Below are positions 31,226 through 38,482 of a stretch of DNA of 38,482 nt, one piece after another; position 1 is the stretch's first letter, and the number at the start of each line of letters is the position of its first letter. The notes beneath the pieces were generated by a model. It saw only the letters and a list, made by a program, of their open reading frames with translations, was not told where the DNA came from and searched no databases. Made by a program: the position numbers and the translations under genes. The DNA is from an uncultured Collinsella sp. (GTDB lineage: Bacteria > Actinomycetota > Coriobacteriia > Coriobacteriales > Coriobacteriaceae). The stretch covers positions 1 to 38,482 of the forward strand of contig CALGZX010000087.1 in assembly GCA_937934165.1 (NCBI GenBank), given 5' to 3'.

Positions 31226-32020
31226 ATGTTTAAACTGATTGCATCCGATATGGACGGCACGCTGCTTGACGAAAACGGCCAGGTGCCTCCCGAGACCTAC
31301 GAACTGATTCTGGCGCTACACGAGCATGGCGTGCATTTCGCCGCATCGTCAGGTCGCCGCTACGATCGCCTGTGCGAGTTCTTTGCGCCCGTTCGCGACA
31401 AGATGGACTTTGTCGCCGCTAACGGCGCCCAGGTCTACGCCGACGGTAAGATGGTAGACCGTGAGGTGTATTCCCACCTGGCGATTCGAAGGCTCGCCCA
31501 AGCCGTCAGGACGTTTCCCAATCTGCATCTTGCGCTCTTTGACCGAACCAAGTCCTTCCTGCTCGATGACGAGTGCAAGTTCGTGCGTGAGGTCGATAAG
31601 GACCTTCCCAATGCCGAGCGCATTTGGGAGCTGCCCGATCCCAGTGTAAATATCATCAAGGCGAGTATCTTTTGCGATGACGGTGCCGTTATGGACAGTG
31701 CGTACGTGCTACAGCGCGAACTTGGTCAGCTCTTTACCTTTGCGCCTTCGGGCAACGCGTGGATCGATGCCATGCAGCCCGGTGTGTCGAAGGCCTCGGG
31801 TATCGCGCAGCTCGCGGAGCATTACGACATTGGGCGCGACGAGGTCATGGCGTTTGGCGACTCGATGAACGACTACGAGATCATTCGCTTTGTCGGCACG
31901 GGCTGCGCGATGGAAAACGCGCGCCCGGCGCTCAAAGCGGTGGCCGATCGCGTGGTGGGGCGCAACCGCGACCACGCTGTCCAGCAAGAACTCCGCCGTG
32001 TGCTGGAGAGCCTCGCTTAA
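31226..32020 (+). CDS. Cof-type HAD-IIB hydrolase
   Basis: Putative cytosolic phosphatase of the Cof/YbjI-like HAD-IIB subfamily, 264 aa. Motif I ASDMDGTLL gives the nucleophile D8 and D10; motif II is in ASSGR (about 41-45); the type IIB cap lies in the middle; a lysine in GVSKASGI and motif IV GDSMNDYEII (about 212-221) complete the site. The substrate is unknown; relatives act on sugar phosphates, nucleotides or flavin/PLP precursors. Translation begins at the ATG directly after the hairpin T-run, which is unusual. Confidence 0.9.
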   Translation: MFKLIASDMDGTLLDENGQVPPETYELILALHEHGVHFAASSGRRYDRLCEFFAPVRDKMDFVAANGAQVYADGKMVDREVYSHLAIRRLAQAVRTFPNLHLALFDRTKSFLLDDECKFVREVDKDLPNAERIWELPDPSVNIIKASIFCDDGAVMDSAYVLQRELGQLFTFAPSGNAWIDAMQPGVSKASGIAQLAEHYDIGRDEVMAFGDSMNDYEIIRFVGTGCAMENARPALKAVADRVVGRNRDHAVQQELRRVLESLA

Positions 32021-32025
32021 TCCGA

Positions 32026-32096
32026 CAGATGGGGACGTTCCTGTTCTGCCGGCAGTGGGGGACAGTCCTTGCAGCTACCCTGCAGGGTTGTTGCTG
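32026..32096. repeat. Repeat remnants between convergent HAD genes
   Basis: GGGGACGTTCCTGTTC (from about 32031) and GGGGGACAGTCC (from about 32058) echo the repeats at 29026 and 31013. The 12-bp palindrome ACCCTGCAGGGT follows (about 32078-32089). No clear T-run terminator is visible. Confidence 0.5.
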
Positions 32097-32939
32097 CTAG
32101 GCGAGGGCGGCCATGATGGTGCGGGCGACGCCGTCGTGGTCGTTGTCGAACTCGGTGATGGCGTCGGCGGCCTCGCGGTCTTCGGGCTCGGCGTTGATCA
32201 TGGCCATGCCGTGGCCCGCTGCCTGCAGCATGGGAATGTCGTTGATGTTGTCGCCGAACGCCCAGGCGTCGGCGAGACGCTCGCCCAGATGCTCACACAG
32301 CCACGTGAGGGCCGTCCCCTTGGTGGCGCCCTCACCCATGACCTCGATATTCATGGCGTACGAACGCGTGACCTCAATGCCTCCGAGCGTGTCGAGCGCC
32401 GCCGCGATGGCGTCGCGATCGGCCGGGTCGTGCCAGTACATGGCGATGCGTTCGAGCGTCTCGACCTCGTCGATCTTGCTGTCGATATCCATGTCGATCG
32501 GTGTTCGCGTACGCTTGAGCGAAGCCGCGATGTGGGGGTCGCCGCCGCAGAATTCGTCCAGGCGCGCGTAGAGCGAGCGGGGGAGGAAGCACTGCCCGTC
32601 CGCGAAGATATCGAAGGTCACATCATGGCCGGCGGCAATGCTATGGACGCGGTGGGCGATGGCGCGGTCGAGCGGTCGGCTCAAAATGCGCGTAGCACGT
32701 GAGGTGTCGGTGGGCGTACCGGCGTCGAGCTGCCAGACGCTGGCACCGTTGGCGCAGACCGCGTAGTGTACGGCGGGGTGGGCGAGGACGGGCTCAAAGA
32801 TGCCCGACAGCGGGCGCCCCGTGCAGGGCACAAACTCAATACCGCGGCGCGCAAGCTCGTCGAGCATCGCCCAGGTGGCGTCGCTCATCTGCTTATCGCT
32901 CGTCAGCAGTGTTCCATCCATATCGGAAAACACAATCAT
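32097..32939 (-). CDS. Cof-type HAD-IIB hydrolase
   Basis: Second Cof-type phosphatase, 280 aa, convergent with the first. FSDMDGTLL supplies D6 and D8, PCTGRPL is motif II, GATKGTAL carries the lysine and GDNINDIPML is motif IV. The two proteins share only the family motifs, so they are not a recent duplication. AAAGGAT precedes the ATG. It is followed upstream by citrate synthase on the same strand, from which a terminator at 32969-33003 separates it. Confidence 0.9.
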   Translation of the reverse strand: MIVFSDMDGTLLTSDKQMSDATWAMLDELARRGIEFVPCTGRPLSGIFEPVLAHPAVHYAVCANGASVWQLDAGTPTDTSRATRILSRPLDRAIAHRVHSIAAGHDVTFDIFADGQCFLPRSLYARLDEFCGGDPHIAASLKRTRTPIDMDIDSKIDEVETLERIAMYWHDPADRDAIAAALDTLGGIEVTRSYAMNIEVMGEGATKGTALTWLCEHLGERLADAWAFGDNINDIPMLQAAGHGMAMINAEPEDREAADAITEFDNDHDGVARTIMAALA

Positions 32940-32964
32940 TCGTTGCGATCCTTTCTACTGGCAT

Positions 32965-33003
32965 AAAAAGCGTGGCCGAGGGCGGTGATGCCCTGGCCAC
33001 GCT
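32965..33003 (-). terminator. Intrinsic terminator of citrate synthase
   Basis: AGCGTGGCC (32969-32977) pairs with 32995-33003, with inner GGGC/GCCC pairing. On the minus strand the stem is followed by TTTT (32965-32968). It lies 24 bp after the citrate synthase stop. Confidence 0.8.
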
Positions 33004-33026
33004 CGGGTTCTATAACGGTCCGCGTC

Positions 33027-34445
33027 CTAGCGGTCGGCGAGTGGCTTGTACTCCAGCGGCTCGATGACCGGGCGGTAGGCGGGGCGGATGATGCGGTGCG
33101 CGCAGAAGAGCTCTTCCATGCGGTGCGCCGACCAGCCGGCCATGCGGGCGACGGCGAATAGCGGCGTAAAGAGCGTCTCGGGCACGCCGAGCATCTTGTA
33201 GATAAAGCCCGTGTACAGGTCGATGTTGGCGCAGATGGGCTTGGTCATGCCGTGGTCGCGCATGACCTGGGGTGCCAGGCGCTCGATGCGCTCGATGAGC
33301 GCGAACTCTTCGCCCAAGTCCTTCTTGGCTGCCAGTGAGCGCGCGTAACGGCGGCAGACCTCGGCGCGCGGGTCGCTGAGCGTATAGACGGCGTGGCCCA
33401 TGCCGTAGATGAGGCCCGTGCCGTCGAAGGCCTGCTTGTCGAGGATCTTGCCCAGGTAGGCCGCGACCTCGTCCTCGTCCTCCCAGTTGGAGACATGCGC
33501 GCGGATGTCCTCGTGCATAGACACGACCTTGGCATTGGCACCGCCGTGGCGCGGGCCCTTGAGCGAGCCGATAGCCGCGGCGTAGGCGGAATACGGGTCG
33601 GTGGCCGAAGACGACAGCACGCGGCAAGCGAAGGTGGAGTTGTTGCCGCCGCCGTGCTCGGCATGCAGCATGAGCATAACGTCGAGCAGCATCGCCTCAT
33701 CGCGGGTGAACGCCATGCCGCCGCGCAGGACCTGCAGGATGGTCTCGGCGGTGGAGAGACCGGGCGTGGGGTGCGGCACGTGAACCTCGGAGCCGCGAAG
33801 CTTGGCGACCGAGGCCATGTGTGCGAAGGCGGCAATGCGCGGGAGACGTGCGAGCATGGAAATGGCGACGTCGATTTCGTGCTCGGGCGTGATCACGTCT
33901 GGTTCGGCATCGAAGGCGTAGAGCAGCAGTACGGCGCGCTGGAGCACGTTCATGATGCTCGACGACACCGTGGTCATAGGGAACTCTTTAACGTACTCGT
34001 CGCTCAGATGTCTAAAGGCGCCCAGGCGCTCGCAAAAGCCGTCGAGCTCTTCCTTGTTGGGCAGCGAACCCGTGATAAGCAGATAGGCGACTTCCTCGTA
34101 GCCGTAGCGATTCTCGGCCTGGGCATTGTTGACCAGATCCTCGATGCTGTAGCCGCGAAGCGTGAGCTTGCCCTGATCGGGCACGACCTTTCCGTCGACC
34201 TTGTTGTAGCCGTGCACATCCGAGATACGAGTGAGGCCCGCGACCACGCCCGAGCCGTCGGCATTGCGCAGGCCGCGCTTGACATTGTGCTCGACAAACA
34301 GGTCCTCGTCATAAGGGTCGGTCGGCAGGCCGCGGTAGAGGCTTTCGCTCTCAGACGAAATCTGGCGGCTTGCTTCGTAATCCAGAACCAGTCGGCTCAA
34401 GTGGTCATCGAAGCGGTAGTAGATTTTCTTGGCGTCGTAGGCCAT
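33027..34445 (-). CDS. gltA: Citrate synthase
   Basis: Condenses oxaloacetate and acetyl-CoA to citrate, 472 aa, cytosolic. Active-site residues are present: H264 in AEHGGGNNST, H300 in KGPRHGGAN, H351 in GMGHAVYT and D409 in NIDLYTGF. The N-terminus is longer than in short Gram-positive citrate synthases. In an anaerobe it probably serves glutamate synthesis rather than a full TCA cycle (inference). No aconitase or isocitrate dehydrogenase is adjacent. GAGAGGAG precedes the ATG. The small ACT gene lies just upstream on the same strand, 76 bp away, so they may be co-transcribed. Confidence 0.95.
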   Translation of the reverse strand: MAYDAKKIYYRFDDHLSRLVLDYEASRQISSESESLYRGLPTDPYDEDLFVEHNVKRGLRNADGSGVVAGLTRISDVHGYNKVDGKVVPDQGKLTLRGYSIEDLVNNAQAENRYGYEEVAYLLITGSLPNKEELDGFCERLGAFRHLSDEYVKEFPMTTVSSSIMNVLQRAVLLLYAFDAEPDVITPEHEIDVAISMLARLPRIAAFAHMASVAKLRGSEVHVPHPTPGLSTAETILQVLRGGMAFTRDEAMLLDVMLMLHAEHGGGNNSTFACRVLSSSATDPYSAYAAAIGSLKGPRHGGANAKVVSMHEDIRAHVSNWEDEDEVAAYLGKILDKQAFDGTGLIYGMGHAVYTLSDPRAEVCRRYARSLAAKKDLGEEFALIERIERLAPQVMRDHGMTKPICANIDLYTGFIYKMLGVPETLFTPLFAVARMAGWSAHRMEELFCAHRIIRPAYRPVIEPLEYKPLADR

Positions 34446-34521
34446 GCGCGCTCCTCTCCGGGCCGCATCGGGGTGGCTTGCATGGGCAGCGCGCGTCAGG
34501 CTATCCCCAGCGGCTTGCTCG

Positions 34522-34809
34522 CTACAGGCGGTACATAAAGTTAAAGACGTCCTCGCGCTGGATGGACACGTTGACGCCCGAAAGCTCGCCGGCCTCGGCC
34601 AGGGCCTTCTGCAGCTCGGCGAAGTCGAGCTTGGACTCGGCGGTATCGGCCAGCATGGTCATGGTGAAGATGTCCTCGATAATGGACTGCGTGATGTCGC
34701 GGATGTCGACGTTGGCCTCGCCCAGGACACGGGTGACGCCGGCGACGATGCCGGGGCGGTTCTTGCCAAGGACGGTGATGACGATACGGGAGGACGAGAT
34801 CTCGGCCAT
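34522..34809 (-). CDS. ACT domain protein, UPF0237 family
   Basis: Single ACT domain of 95 aa, a likely small-molecule (amino-acid) sensor. The fold signature IVITVLGKNRPGIVAGVTRVLGEANVDI runs over residues 9-36, and the C-terminus ends QREDVFNFMYRL as in the UPF0237 family. In Firmicutes this protein usually precedes a UPF0210 (DUF711) gene; here the next gene is citrate synthase. AAAGGG precedes the ATG. A TACAAT on the minus strand (forward 34871-34876) may be its -10, without a clear -35. Confidence 0.9.
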   Translation of the reverse strand: MAEISSSRIVITVLGKNRPGIVAGVTRVLGEANVDIRDITQSIIEDIFTMTMLADTAESKLDFAELQKALAEAGELSGVNVSIQREDVFNFMYRL

Positions 34810-35001
34810 GGGAAACCCTTTCGCGTGGTTGCGGCGCGCGGGGGCGCTCCGCTACGGTACAGTGTTCATCATTGTACCCGTCTGGCGCCAAAAGGGGTGT
34901 GCTTACTGCGGCGTTACACGTCTGCAACATGGGCGAAGGGGCGACAGGGTGCATGTTCGCTGCGGTTGGCCACGCCGCGTTGCGCAAAGACCGTGAACCT
35001 T

Positions 35002-35030
35002 TTGTGGGACGTGCGGTGCCGTGGTACCAT
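35002..35030 (+). promoter_or_regulatory. rpmE: Candidate rpmE promoter
   Basis: TTGTGG (35002-35007), a 17-base spacer and TACCAT (35025-35030). It would give an ~80-nt leader to rpmE containing two hairpins. The rest of the 305-bp gap from 34810 shows no gene. Confidence 0.5.
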
Positions 35031-35043
35031 AGCCGAGTTTGTT

Positions 35044-35092
35044 GTCTTGGTCGGAAACCAAGACGCCTTATGCGCTGATCGGTAACCAGCGC
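35044..35092 (+). promoter_or_regulatory. Two-hairpin rpmE leader
   Basis: Hairpin 1 pairs GTCTTGGT (35044-35051) with 35057-35064; hairpin 2 pairs GCGCTG (35072-35077) with CAGCGC (35087-35092). Both loops carry the same element, TCGGAAACCA and TCGGTAACCA. They stand just upstream of AAGGAG for rpmE and could be a regulatory protein-binding site, such as L31 autocontrol (inference). Confidence 0.5.
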
Positions 35093-35114
35093 CTGACTAA
35101 TAAGGAGTCCTACC

Positions 35115-35540
35115 ATGAAGCAGGGTATCCATCCCCAGTATGTCGAGTGCACGGTGACGTGCTCCTGCGGCAACACCTTCAAGACGCACGCTACCGTGTC
35201 CGAGATGAAGGTCGAGCTTTGCAACGAGTGCCACCCGTTCTACACCGGCCAGCAGAAGTTCGTCGACACCGGTGGACGCGTCCAGCGCTTCGCCGACAAG
35301 TTCGGTGGCGCCGCTGCCGCCCAGCTCAAGAAGGCTGAGGAGGCCAAGGCTGCCAAGGCCGCCAAGGCTGCTGAGGCCGAGGCCGCTCGCAAGGCCGCCG
35401 CTGAGGCTAAGGCTGCCGAGAAGGCTAAGCGTGCCGCTAAGTTCGCCGAGGAGGCTGCTAAGCAGGCCGCCGAGGCTCCCGCAGAGGCTCCCGTCGAGGA
35501 GGCCGCTGCCGAGGCCGAGACCACCGAGGCTGCTGAGTAA
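35115..35540 (+). CDS. rpmE: 50S ribosomal protein L31 with long C-terminal extension
   Basis: bL31, a protein bridging the subunits, zinc-binding C+ type with C16, C18, C36 and C39. The family domain ends near residue 66 (the usual total length is 66-90), but the protein continues to 141 aa with a ~70-residue Ala/Lys/Glu-rich, probably helical tail (repeats of EEAKAAKAAKAAEAEAARKA type) that ends acidic. AAGGAG precedes the ATG, and a terminator follows 34 bp after the stop. Confidence 0.93.
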   Translation: MKQGIHPQYVECTVTCSCGNTFKTHATVSEMKVELCNECHPFYTGQQKFVDTGGRVQRFADKFGGAAAAQLKKAEEAKAAKAAKAAEAEAARKAAAEAKAAEKAKRAAKFAEEAAKQAAEAPAEAPVEEAAAEAETTEAAE

Positions 35541-35574
35541 ATAGCTCGCTGAGCAAACACTCGCATTCATGGCT

Positions 35575-35617
35575 AAAGGGCCGCGTATCCATTTGGGTGC
35601 GCGGCCCTTTTCTTTTT
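35575..35617 (+). terminator. Intrinsic terminator after rpmE
   Basis: An 11-bp perfect stem (35575-35585 with 35600-35610) runs into TTTTCTTTTT (35608-35617). Confidence 0.93.
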
Positions 35618-35618
35618 A

Positions 35619-35651
35619 TTGGTGCAAACCAACCTGTCCCCATTGCACCAA
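35619..35651. repeat. Dispersed repeat TTGGTGCAAA/CCTGTC, copy 2
   Basis: It matches 29040-29067 at 26 of 28 positions and, unlike that copy, ends with TTGCACCAA (35643-35651), the inverse of TTGGTGCAA (35619-35627), so this copy is a hairpin. It follows the rpmE terminator directly. From 35652 to 35848 I see no gene, only a CGGTCGA/TCGACCG palindrome and a TACAAT (35781-35786) that may be the secA -10. Confidence 0.7.
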
Positions 35652-35848
35652 ATGGCAGAGAGACAGTGTTTTCCCAGATAAAAGCTGCCAAATTAACCCA
35701 GCCCCTTTTTGGCAGGTTGGTCGTAGTTATTACGTGGCGGTCGAGGTCGACCGTATAGGCCGCGCCTTGTTTGGCTAAAGTACAATCATCTGTGTTTAAC
35801 TCGCCCAAGGCTGCATGGCGTGGGCGATGGCCAAAAAAGGAAAACCAC

Positions 35849-38482
<2,634 letters not shown>

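Overview
The window reads as a contig from a high-GC gut actinobacterium of the Coriobacteriia, most like Collinsella. GC-rich third codon positions (CGC, CTC, GTC, GCC), the gene content and the dispersed intergenic palindromes all point that way. The assignment is inference, since no search could be run. Both ends look foreign. Roughly the first 1.7 kb (PAS/HTH regulator, AT-rich divergent promoter region, start of dpaL) and the last 0.87 kb (C-terminal third of secA) have the base and codon use of Clostridia-type Firmicutes. The right-hand switch occurs inside a highly conserved stretch of secA. This suggests a chimeric metagenomic assembly or, less likely, gene-internal recombination.

Region 1 (1-10294) holds a nitrogen/purine catabolic cluster. 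It runs: YheO/DauR-type regulator (-), diaminopropionate ammonia-lyase dpaL/ygeX, M20 hydrolase ygeY, carbamoyltransferase-like ygeW, a MocA-like nucleotidyltransferase, a dihydropyrimidinase/hydantoinase, yqeC (-), yqeB and xdhC. This matches, in rearranged order, much of the Escherichia coli ygeWXY-hyuA-yqeBC-ygfJ locus linked to anaerobic purine/urate breakdown and to selenium-dependent molybdenum hydroxylases. The hydroxylase subunits, ygfK and ssnA are absent here. The maturation trio yqeC-yqeB-xdhC is bracketed by two copies of a 61-nt palindrome.

Region 2 (10606-20330) is a nearly canonical spc-alpha ribosomal cluster: rplE-rpsN-rpsH-rplF-rplR-rpsE-rpmD-rplO-secY-adk-map-infA-rpmJ-rpsM-rpsK-rpsD-rpoA-rplQ, closed by a strong terminator. 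It starts abruptly at rplE. The S10-operon genes and rplN-rplX that normally precede rplE are missing, and xdhC plus a dispersed palindrome stand in their place.

Region 3 (20423-34809) is housekeeping: truA, a GT2-like glycosyltransferase, argR, a class A penicillin-binding protein (-), a U32-family protein, tyrS, adenine deaminase, two Cof-type HAD phosphatases (convergent), citrate synthase (-) and an ACT-domain protein (-). Several spacers carry structured elements: a ~100-nt nested inverted repeat after tyrS, a terminator-like hairpin in the ade leader, and a long hairpin plus T-run directly in front of a HAD start codon that also contains its Shine-Dalgarno sequence.

Region 4 (34810-38482) has rpmE with a two-hairpin leader and a long Ala/Lys/Glu tail, then secA, which runs off the window end after the apparent phylogenetic switch near 37.6 kb. 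I found no tRNA, rRNA, CRISPR array, transposase or prophage gene.
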